Shown piece by piece: positions 37,001-49,000 of a DNA stretch of 64,000 nt. This stretch comes from Tomocerus qinae (lineage: Eukaryota; Arthropoda; Collembola; Entomobryomorpha; Tomoceridae). A program made the translations under genes and the position numbers. Under the pieces are notes generated by a model, which had not been told where the DNA came from, ran no database searches, and saw only the letters and a list, made by a program, of their open reading frames with translations. Position 1 is the first letter of the stretch; each line of letters starts with the position of its first letter. The stretch lies in the NCBI GenBank assembly GCA_020055645.1, contig CM034548.1:50212296-50276295 (forward strand). The letters are read 5' to 3'.

Positions 37001-40000
37001 AATTCGATAATTTACTGGTAAATTCGATAATTTACTGGTAAATTCGATAATTTACTGGTAAATTCGATAATTTACTGGTAAATTCGATAATTTACTGGTA
37101 AATTCGATAATTTACTGGTAAATTCGATAATTTACTGGTAAATTCGATAATTTACTGGTAAATTCGATAATTTACTGGTAAATTCGATAATTTACTGGTA
37201 AATTCGATAATTTACTGGTAAATTCGATAATTTACTGGTAAATTCGATTTTTTACTGGTAAATTCGATAATTTACTGGTAAATTCGATAATTTACTGGTA
37301 AATTCGATAATTTACTGGTAAATTCGATAATTTACTGGTAAATTCGATTTTTTACTGGTAAATTCGATAATTTACTGGTAAATTCATAATTTACTGGTAA
37401 ATTCGATAATTTACTGGTAAATTCGATAATTTACTGGTAAATTCATAATTTACTGGTAAATTCGATAATTTACTGGTAAATTCGATAATTTACTGGTAAA
37501 TTCGATAATTTACTGGTAAATTCGATTTTTTACTGGTAAATTCGATTTTTTACTGGTAAATTCGATAATTTACTGGTAAATTCGATAATTTACTGGTAAA
37601 TTCGATAATTTACTGGTAAATTGGATTATTTACTGGTAAATTGGATAATTTACTGGTAAATTCGATAATTTACTGGTAAATTCGATAATTTACTGGTAAA
37701 TTCGATAATTTACTGGTAAATTCGATAATTTACTGGTAAATTCGATAATTTACTGGTAAATTCGATAATTTACTGGTAAATTCGATAATTTACTGGTAAA
37801 TTCGATAATTTACTGGTAAATTCGATAATTTACTGGTAAATTCATAATTTACTGGTAAATTCGATAATTTACTGGTAAATTCGATAATTTACTGGTAAAT
37901 TCATAATTTACTGGTAAATTCGATAATTTACTGGTAAATTCGATAATTTACTGGTAAATTCATAATTTACTGGTAAATTCGATAATTTACTGGTAAATTC
38001 GATAATTTACTGGTAAATTTGATAATTACGAGTAAATTCGAAAGTTTACGAGTAAATTCGAAAGTTTACGAGTAAATTCGAAAGTTTACGATTAAATTCC
38101 AAACTTTACGATTAAATTCAAAAATTTACGATTAAATTCCAAAATTAACGAGTAAATTCAAAAATTTACGAGTAAATTCAAAAATTTACGATTAAATTCA
38201 AAAATTTACGATTAAATTCCAAAATTTACGATTAAATTCCAAAATTTACGATTAAATTCCAAAATTTACGATTAAATTCCAAAATTTACGATTAAATTCC
38301 AAAATTTACGAGTAAATTCAAAAATTTACGATTAAATTCCAAAATTTACGAGTACAGTATACAGTCATCACATTTGGCTATTCAGTCATTACATCATTTG
38401 CATTCAGCTCAATATGTTAAGTACATACTATTCATCAGTCGGCAAATAGTAGTGGGCTTCGCGTATGAAATCGTACCCGCAGTGTGGTAGTCTCATAGTA
38501 CAGTTCTCGGCTTCGAGTTCTGGTCGAAGCAAGCCTTTTGTGTAGTACCATATGATTCATTGTTCTTCCAATTGAATAGAAAAAAAGATTGCTTGGGACC
38601 ATAATAACTACGCAGGCGCAAGAATAATTACCATAATATTTCGAGTCGGTCGTAACATTACAACGCCACTGAGCCAAATTCAGGCTCTCAAATAATAACT
38701 CACACACTTTACAATAATCTTATTGATAGGAATACTAAAAAACGGTTCAATGCATTGTACCATACGTCGGTTAAATTTTAAGGAGGACTTCTTGTGTACT
38801 ATGGAACAAGCACGTATGCAGAACTGAGTTTCGGAAGGGGCTAGATGAAAATTTTTGGCATTTTTTTGAAAGAAATGAGTCAAAAATGGCCTAAATTGGC
38901 AAATAATCGCGCGGAGCGCGAAATTTTTTGCTATTTTGAGAAAAATATTCTCTTTTTCTTGGATTTCGGGGGGGGCGGAGGCTTCAGCCCGAAAAGCCCA
39001 TCCCTAAATACGTCCTTGCTGTAGAAAATGATTCAAAATGGTTTGGATGGGATGTTTAAATTTTTTGGATGTTCTTGGTGATGGGCTGGATGGGATGTTG
39101 ATATTTTCTTGGATGTTTGGAGATGGGATGGAAGGGATTGGATGTCCCATCTTTTGGAGTGGATGGGATGGGATGGGATGTTTACCCACAACTTACATCT
39201 ATGCTGTGTACACATACGGCGATTACCTGATAAGGAAAAAAATCCTATTTCAAAAGAAGTAGATAGTTTAGTCAACTTTTGCAACCAAAATTCTTTACCC
39301 ATACTATTTGCTGGGGATGTCAATGCCCACAACACAGTATGGGGTAGCACAAATACTAATGCACGAGGCGAAGCACTACTTGATTTCATAGTAGGATCTA
39401 ACCTTGAAATACTTAATCAAGGACATAAACCAACTTTTCGTGATGGTATGGGCAGAGAGGAGGTTCTAGACATCACGGTTTGTTCTGAAAACCTTTTACA
39501 ACATATCCACAACTGGAGGGTTGAGAATGATATCACACTCTCAGATCATATGTATATTTCTTATGAATTAGAAATCGAAAGCCCTAAGCAAATTCAATTT
39601 AGAAATCCAAAAAAAGCGGACTGGTCCTTATATAGCAGGACGGTCAAGAAAAACCTAACAAAAATATCTTGCACTCCAATTGCAACTGTTGATCAACTTG
39701 ATGAACAGGTCAATAGGGTCAATAAAATTATCATTGACGCCTTTCATAAAGCATGTCCACTGAAGACCATAAGGAGTGGGGGCAAACTTTCTCCCTGGTG
39801 GAATCAGGAATTAACCAGTCTTAGAAAAAAATTAAAGGTAGCTCTTAGGAAGTACAAATCCAAGAGAACTTTAGAATCAAAAGCAGAGTTAAGAAACATC
39901 CGCATCCTTTTTAACAGCACTTTGCGTAAAGCAAAAAGGGATTCATGGAGAACCTTTTGCAACGAAATTGAAGAACTCAACAAGCATCCAAGCTTGCGAA

Positions 40001-43000
40001 AATTCTCGTGAAAGACCGAAGCAGGACACTAGGTCCACTAGAAACTGCTGATGGTAGCTATACTTCGAATATGGATGAATCATTAACATACCTTCTGAAA
40101 ATTCATTTTCCCAATGATCACAAACTGATTTATACTATACCAGACTATAACATCTGTGCTGATAGCTCTATTGCAGAGTTAATCACTTTAGAGAAAGTCC
40201 AAAGGGCTATTAGCTCTTTTGGGCCTTACAAAGCTGGTAGCTGCGATGGCATTCTCCCAGTCATGCTTCAGATGGCTAGGAAAGAATTAACTCCATATTT
40301 GTACAACATTCTTAAAGCCAGTCTCGATTTTGGGTATATACCTAAAGCTTGGAGACAAACTAAAGTAATCTTCATACCAAAGCCAGCCAAGAGTAGCTAT
40401 CAAAAAGCTAACTCGTGGCGGCCAATATCACTTATCTCTACTTGTATGAAAATACTTGAACGTCTTATTGACTGGAGTATCAAAACTCCAGAGCTTGAAA
40501 ACAAAATGAAGGACGCAGGACAGTTTGCATATTTACGTGGTATTTCCACGGATGCTGCTCTTCATCAATATATTGCTCGCACGGAATGTGCTCTCAAAAG
40601 TAATCAAATGGCTCTTGGCATTTTCCTCGATATCGAGGGGGCATTTAGTCATGCCACTTTCGAATCAATTCATTTAGCTTTAGAAAGAGAAAGAATAAAT
40701 GTAGCCATCATTCGTTGGATAGAACGAATGTTAAGGGATCGTACCGTAAACGTAACAGTTGGATCCGCTATTCAAAGTATTAAAGTTGAAAGAGGGTGCC
40801 CTCAAGGGGGGGTACTATCGCCTTTATTATGGAATCTAGTCATCCATGAGCTCTTAGAGAAACTGTCCAACGTCAGTTCTATCTATAGACAAGCATTTGC
40901 AGATGATCTTGGCCTTCTTCAGGTTGGCATAGACGAAGATACGATGAGAGCTTTAGGGCAAAGAGCCCTTAACATCATCGAAAATTGGTGCAGTCAGCGG
41001 GATCTTTCCATTCACCCTGACAAAATCGAAATTATTATATTTCATACACGGCATAAAAAACCCAAAATGAAACCTCTCAGATTAAGAGGTAAAAATATTG
41101 CATTTGTCAACAATGTGCGGTACCTAGGTGTTCATTTGGATAGTGGACTGACTTGGAGTACCCACTGTAATGTTAAAAGTAGCAAGGCTAAAGCAGCTCT
41201 TATGCAATGTAAAAGAGCTGTTGGCCAAACGTGGGGTCTTTCACCAAAAATCACCTTGTGGCTATATACAGCTGTAGTCAGACCAACCTTATCTTACGCA
41301 GCTTGTTCGTGGTTAACGGCTGTTCACAACAAAACTAGAATATCAACTTTGGCTAGTGTTCAACGACTAGCCTGTTTAATGACTACTAGTGCAATGCATA
41401 GTTCACCCTCTGCAGCGTTAGAATGTATAGTAGGTATTGAGCCTATAGATATATTCCTTACTAAGACCGCTATTTCAACAGCACATCGATTGCGTTGTAC
41501 TGGAAAATGGCTGCCCTGGTATGGGAGAGGGAGCCTTAAAAGATTAACGCATGTTGATCTAATTGCAAATCTTTTGAAACAATTGCCTGAGTTGGAATTT
41601 CCAATGGACTCAACTCCCTTCACTGCCCTCATGCGTAAAAATTTTACTGTACTTGACACAGAAAAACCTGTCATTCTTCAACCTTCAAACCAGAGACTGG
41701 TCTGTTATACAGACGGGTCGAAAATGGACAATTTAGTAGGATGTGCTGCTATAATTACTAGCACTGATAGTCATATCATCATACAACAATGTTTAGGACA
41801 ATATGCAACTGTGTTTCAAGCGGAATTGATAGCTATACTTATGGTCATAACTAAAATCACAGATCTGGACTGGAGAGATGAAGTAGTCATCTATAGCGAC
41901 TCTCTCAGTTCTTTAAAAGCCCTTGAGGCTAATTACACGGACTCGGCCTTGATACTTGAATGTTTCAGAGCCTTGCACAAACTTTCAGAAAGTGCATCCG
42001 TTACTCTACAATGGGTTCCCAGTCATACTGGTATTATAGGAAACGAAGAGGCTGATTTATTAGCCAAAGAATCCACAAAAATGGCAGTTTTTGGTCCTGA
42101 ACCAATACTGCCATTTTCTTCGCAATGCGCAAAAACTGTTATCTCCAAAGCTTTTAACAAATTAAATATTCAAAATTGGAAAAGACGTTCAGATTGTAAA
42201 ACTACAAAATTATTTTTACCTTCACCCTCATATACCAAAAGCAAATATTTCACAAGTTTGAGTAGAAGAACGCTCAGGGTCTTCACTCATTTAATTACTG
42301 GTTTCTCCTCCTTGGCCAAGCATCAGAATCTATTGGGGAATCATTCGTCTCCGCTCTGCCCATTGTGCGCACTAAGCGTCGAGACGTCGGTCCACCATGT
42401 GGCTGAATGCCCAGCTTTGAGCGAGTTGAGATTCAAACACCTGAGTAAGTTTCTCATTCACGTGGATGAGTTACCGGGGTTGCCCTTGTCGTCTCTGCTT
42501 TCATTTTGTATGTCTGCAGGACGAATGAGTGGCTTCTCCGAACAGTAAAGCTGTTCAGGGAGCAACTGCAAGTAAGTCCTCGCGGCTTGAGCGGTAGTGT
42601 GTCTTTACTCTTCAATAGTATTGATCATACTCTCCCACTAACACACACACACACATACGGCGGCGTACAACTCTCACAGGTTAGCGCACCGCTAGCGACT
42701 AAGAGAGGCTCAAGTCCTTTGCATAGGGACACAATTTTTTCTTTGTCGTCACTAGTGGTAGAAGCCTAAAATCACTTTGTATCATATTATTGGGGCACAC
42801 TGAAATTAAATTATTGATCAGCAACGCCTGTTCCTGTTCAAGCGCGGATAATTCGAAAACCATTGACAGTCTCACCAGTTTGATAGTTTTAAAAACCATA
42901 GAAGTATAGACAGTAGTATTACAACAATTTAAAAAATATTTCTCCCCTGCTTTTGCCAGGTTTATTATTGTATTAATTAAACTCATTCAGACACAATCAT

Positions 43001-46000
43001 AGCATAACTTTTAGCCCAGCCGATGCTCAGAAAAGCATAAGAAGCAGTAAAATAGTTTTTAGTAAACGTTTAAAAGATGTCTCACGGGTTCTTGGAATGT
43101 TTTGGTAGAGGAGGTTGTTCCACGATGAACATGAGGATCCCACATGACGTTGAAGTAATCGTGAACGCCTCTCGGTCTGCAAGAACAAAACATCAGATGT
43201 CAGATTCAATCTGATTCAGTAGGTTAGGTAGTTATGGCAATAAGGGAGTGTGGGCACTTTTGGGCGATTATGATTACGGAAAATCTTATGAATTCAGCAT
43301 TTTCAGTTTCAGAATATATTAATTTTGTAAGACGAGCATTTAAGATTTTTGAAAAACATTTTTTAAACCATCAAAAATTCAATTTAAAACTTAGGCTTAT
43401 TTTCATTGGCCGAGCCATCTGCGATCAGATTTTAGATTAGAGACAACCCAAAAGGCATGTTTTCTTTATCGAAGGTAAATTGTGCGAATTTTCTATTCAG
43501 TGTGTCAGTCAGTTCCCCTATTATGTCAAAGCATCCTATACAAGTAGATAATTATTCTTGTATATATAACGATTGGCTAATAAAGTCGCCACTTAAGGGT
43601 AGTTAATAGAGGAGTAATGTGAACATACACTTTATGTGTATGTGTATTACTTAGGATTAGAGTATTATATAGCCCGTATTTATTTACCAAAAAGTCTTCA
43701 AAATTTCCAAAAAGTGCGGGAGGGGAATATCTCGGACTTGTGGTTCCAATATATTAAAAATAATTAATACATTTTGAACTATAACGTAAGCGGGAAAACA
43801 TGATTTCTCGCAACGCTATAATTCAAAACTTATTCGAAATTTCAAATTTTTTGGAACCACAAGTTTGAGATGTTACGGATCAAGTTACTTCGTTATTAAC
43901 CACCCTTAAGACAAGCACTCGGCTTAGCAGAGTTTCAACACACTAAAATTATATAGCTACCATGACTTAAATATCTTCAAAAGAAAAAAATCATGAATTT
44001 GGAAAATAGGGATTAAAAAATAATATTGGGTATCAACCAATTATCGGGTTCATTTTAAATAATATTTTTCCTTGTTTAAAATGTTAACGATTTTGAATTG
44101 ACGACGATCATTAAATAAAATGGCTAATACTATTAAACGATAATATATGGAAATATAGTCATTCATTAGGTTTTAGAATTGGGAAAGCTGTATGTATGTA
44201 AAGAAAGCGTGTAAAGGGAAAAAGCTGAATGAGCATGTGGCCACCTCCATTAAGCTACATGCAGCAATAAGTAACCAAAGACTATAGGAGAGAATTAACC
44301 GAAAGAAGGAATTGCGATGGAAATCGTCAAAGTGGAATGAACTAAAAAGCAGAAGAGAATCGTCAGTAAAACTTTCGGAACCTCTAAACGAAAATAAATA
44401 TTTAATCGCTAACTAAGAAAGCGCTTAAGTCGAGGTGGACGACCGACCCACATACATCAAGAACAGCAAGAATTATGACTACCAAGAGATAAACTTACGC
44501 AGAGGTGCAAGAACCTCTCTGAGCTACATTTGACACCAGAGCTCAACAAGCCGGTGGCAAAAGTGGTTAGTGGGCGGGTACATTGAGAAATGGTTACTGG
44601 GCAAAAGTCAAAATGAGGCTAAAAGATATACTAAAGGATGTAAAAAATTGGCGCAAGATTTTGAATTTCAGTCCTTTTGTATTTATTGCCAACTACCCAC
44701 TTTGCCCCTTTTTCCCCGGTGAGTAAGCAAATGTAGTGTGTTCCATTTTTCTACGGGGAGAAACTGCAAAGCAGGCAGCGCATTGCCCGAAGGGCAATGT
44801 GTGGTTTCACCACTTATACTGTACTTCTGACGTAGGTAAAATTTTGTCAACTGGAATTGCTCGTAAACTAGCAGCTTTTATAAAATAATGCAAGATACCG
44901 TAAACGTAAAGAATTTCTTTGAGGGGTGTGCTTTAATATCAAATCAGCTTTTCGGTGTCAACTTTAGCATTAGGAACCGGAAGAATGAATTTTGAAATTG
45001 TTTGGTCATCTAATTTATCTCCTTAGCTACTTGGTACAATGCATCATAGTCATAGTCAATTGGGTACTGGATAGAGTGTATGGACTAGGAATACACATTT
45101 AAACATTCCATTTCCTAATTCAATCTCCGTAGATACGGAGGAGTATAGAGCACTGAATTGGCAGGCATCATTTCAATAATCAACCTGCGGACAATGTCAA
45201 CTAAAATGAAAAGTGGGATTTTGGGTGAATTTTTTGAGCTTACGTCACAGGTTAGGGGGTCGGGGGTTTTACCATGTATTTTGATAGGCATTTTCAGTGT
45301 CCTCAAAACAAAGTCAAAATATCTATGACAACAAATTTGCATGGACCGTGAGTTCCGGCCCACCGTCCTACTAGATACATGTTGACAGTGACGTCAGCTG
45401 CCGTCATTTTTGAAATACATGTAAAAGTATACTCTTTTGTCCGAACCTTTATCCCTATATACTTCTATTATCTTTGTTCAATAATAGTAAGTCGGATTTA
45501 AAGATGTATTATTCCTATTACGTAGTATTCCCATTCCCAATAATCCCAGTCAAGGCCGTATAGAGGGGGGGAGCATTGTGGGCAAATGCCCACCCCGAAA
45601 TCCAAGAAAAGGGAAAATTTTTTCTTAAAATTTTTTTAGGCTGTTTTTGAATCATTATAGAAGAAATAAGCCAAAATTTTCGATTATGACTAATACATAT
45701 AAGTTTATGACGTCATTTCCCCCTCCGAAATCGACTTCTAAATACGGTACTGATCCCAGTCACATTCACATCTCAATATTCTCAATGCAAATACCGACTA
45801 CTGGGAACAATTCCAAGGATGGAAAATATTAGATTTCGGGGCACTTACAGGGATTTAAAAAAATAAAAAATGAAAATTTCAGGGGTGGAAAATATTGTTC
45901 GATTTCAAGCATAGAAAATGACAAATTGTAATAGCCACACGTATCTATAATGCTCATTGCTACTAATACTAATACAAACATTTACGCTTTGCTCGCTCGT

Positions 46001-49000
46001 GCTGTGTTTTACTAACTTCAAGGATACCAACTCTCCTCAAGCGGGGATTTGGGGGCGGCAGCCCCCACTAAAAAATAAAATAATTTTATTACATATATAA
46101 TATATTAATAATTTTGCGAAAAAATCAAAATAAAGTTGTAGCTCAAATAACATAGTGTAATAACATGTATAGTTTTCCATATATGTAAAATTTACATAAC
46201 CAAGGACTCTAGTTCTGTACATTGTCGTGCGCTGTATTACTGTATTGTAACATCCATAAATAATTTGATAATCTATAATATAATATTATAGATTATAATA
46301 ATATAGACTATAATAATATTCATAATCTGATTAAGCCTTTTGTAATTCGTAGCTATATGATAGTTATAACCAGCTATACCAAGAAAAACAATAAAATAAA
46401 AAATATAACAGGTGGAAATAAAACATATAACCTGGAAAAATATACGGTGAGAATGCCAGACAAACTCGAAAACAAGATATATTTAGATACCAATATATAA
46501 TTAAAGCTCTTAATTTTACAATTTTCTTCAAAAAAATCTCCCCGTGCGTTTACAGTTAATTTCCTTGCAACAACTATACAACTTACCAAAAACACTAGAT
46601 ACACACTAGTATCAACTAGATTTTACGTGCTAATAACTCCAAATATAAATTTTATGGAAATGTAAATATTGAAATGAGAAGATCCTGTAATACTTCAAGA
46701 CAAAAAACTTTTTGTATAAAAAGCAGAACATTCTTATTTCACAGTTACTTTGTACATTGTTGCGATTTCTTCACACTAACAACCTTTTTTATTGCATTTT
46801 GGGCATTTAGTTGACAATTGTAGCGCCGTCATATCTAAATATATTTTACTGCTAGATGTTGTTAATATGGAAAGATTTATACTCTTAATTGTTGCTTAAT
46901 TACTATGGATACAACAATTTAACCTGGTTTTGATTTTCAGAAAATAACTTGAGTCGTTACAATTACTGAGCGAATACTATTTTGTATGTACGATTGCAAA
47001 GGTATTCCCATAGAACACTAAATTGCAACTTTGACTGGTGTTCCCTTATTCTAAAATATTTTCCACCCCCGCTTCAGGAGTTAATTCAATCGCTATTGTG
47101 TTTTCCCTATAAAATGCTTTGTTTTTCAAAGAAGTTAGTTGCATATATGTAGTAAGTAGTATCTATATCTGACATGTTGAGATGAGCTGAAAAAAATACT
47201 TGACAACCATGAGGCAAAGCCCGCAAAAAATTTAATTCTGCATAGTACATCCGTTTCAAATTCAATTTATTACCATGGATTCATGGATATTAACGGGCCA
47301 GTATGTTCATTGCTATGACAGTTTCAATAGAACTCATGTCTAAAACTGTTTTAACTGCATCGCCGGCTTTGCCTACCAATCAAAATGCAGTAAAATTTCT
47401 TAACACAGAGAGTGTTAAGAATGTCTATTGTTAGTTGCAAGTGAATTACCAGTAAACGCACGGGGAGAGTTTTTTTTGAAGAAAATTGTAAAATTAAAAG
47501 CTTTAATTATATATTGGTATCTAAATATATCTTGTTTTCGAGTTTTTCTGGCATTGTCACAGTATATTTTTCCAGGTTTTTACCTGTTATATTTTAGCCG
47601 GCTGACAATGATTTTGACCAGCCAGCCGGCTAAAATGGCTGAAATAGCTAGTGGCCAAAATGGCCAAAAATCATGATTTTTAAATTTCGCGCCAAACCAA
47701 GGATGATTTTCTCAGTTCACATAGCCCTATTTTTGGCCATTTTGGCCAATTTAGCCACTGGCTAACAAAGAATTTAAACCAGACGGCCGGCCATTTAGCC
47801 AGCCATTTTAGCCGACCAGCCGGCTGGTCACTGAACTCTGGATTTAGTAGTGTCCGGCTAAAACTGGAACTCAGCCTTACACATTTATAACCTTAATGCT
47901 AAAAGAATTTTAAGGGTGAGTGATTTTTGAAAGAATGTGATTCCAAGTAATCGGCTGAACGTAAAGTAATAGCCATTTCATAATCTATCAGGATGTTTTA
48001 AGCTGAGTATGAAAGCAATTATTTTTAAAACATCGGAAATTTTGTTGTAAGTTGATGTTGAAGTAAACTGTCAAAAATATTTAAATTATCCAAAGTTTAA
48101 CTAATTGATTTTGAAAAAAAATTGGTCTGCTGTAAAATTGTGGTTCAGATTTAAGAAAAGTGTTGAGAGAAATATGATACATACATGTTGAAAGAAATAA
48201 AAATACTATGGAAGCCTGCTGGTGTATGCATTTTGTTAGATAGAGACATTAGGTTTGCATCTCTGATACTGAGACTGGGATCTGGCGGTAACAAAGTCTG
48301 AAAAAATTTCGCCCCAGAAATGTCTTCGCTAAAAATATTCAATGTTTTTTGTCACCGATTAGTATCTTTCCATCAAACCCTACAGGTCAAAGAATCAATG
48401 TTGTTGTCTACCAGAGGTGGGCAAATATATTGTCGGCCGGACCTGGGCTGCAGCCGTTTTTTTTTTTGACCACTCATCAACCCGGCCTGGGCCGAATATG
48501 TACGTTCAAAAATTTTAAAAATTTCGGCTGGCCTGAGGCCGGCCTATATCAAAAATAATTTCCTAGCGGCCGGCCTGATACTACGTATAAAAAAGCGCGG
48601 CCGGTCTACGGTCGGCCTGATACTACGTATAAAAAAGCGCGGCCGGTCTACGGTCGGCCTGATACTATGTATACAACAACGCGGCCGGCCTCCGGCCGGC
48701 CTACAAGCCCTATTTAAAAATTTCGGCCGGCCCATATGTTGTTGATATCAGGCTACTACTATATATCTACTATTCACGTGAGTATATATATCTACTATTC
48801 ACGTGAGTATATATATCTACTATTCACGTGAGTATATATATCTACTATTCACGTGAGTATATATATCTACTATTCACGTGAGTATATATATCTACTAATC
48901 ACGTGAGTATATATATCTACTATTCACGTGAGTATATATATCTACTAATCACGTGAGTATATATATCTACTATTCACGTGAGTATATATATCTACTAATC

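Larger units (their letters stand above)
30005..38604. mobile_element. 8600-bp TIR element carrying a satellite array, TA duplication
   Basis: 30005-30100 is an exact reverse complement of 38509-38604 (96 bp, outer ends ttatggtcccaagc). Imperfect similarity continues inward to about 30167 and 38450 (ctgcgggtac). TA lies on both sides. The related uninterrupted copy at 12305-12455 shows what the site looked like before insertion (gtgtaacta). TA duplication suggests a Tc1/mariner-like non-autonomous element (inference). The interior is satellite, with no transposase. Confidence 0.85.
39183..42760 (+). mobile_element. 5'-truncated non-LTR retrotransposon (LINE)
   Basis: Contains the C-terminal part of an endonuclease, a full reverse transcriptase, RNase H and a cysteine-rich tail, then a 3' region with an acacacac tract. 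ORF1 and the start of the endonuclease are missing. Having RNase H after RT points to the Jockey/I/LOA/R1 group of LINEs (inference). It lies in RSPH3 intron 2, antisense to the gene. The 3' tail is also found at 20110-20265. Confidence 0.9.

Noticed and set aside
30520..38020. Regular short repeats resembling a CRISPR array
   Set aside because: Units are back-to-back 20-mers with no unique spacers, in a eukaryotic intron. It is a satellite.
41360..41674. Minus-strand 104-residue ORF
   Set aside because: Antisense shadow of the LINE RT/RNase H frame.
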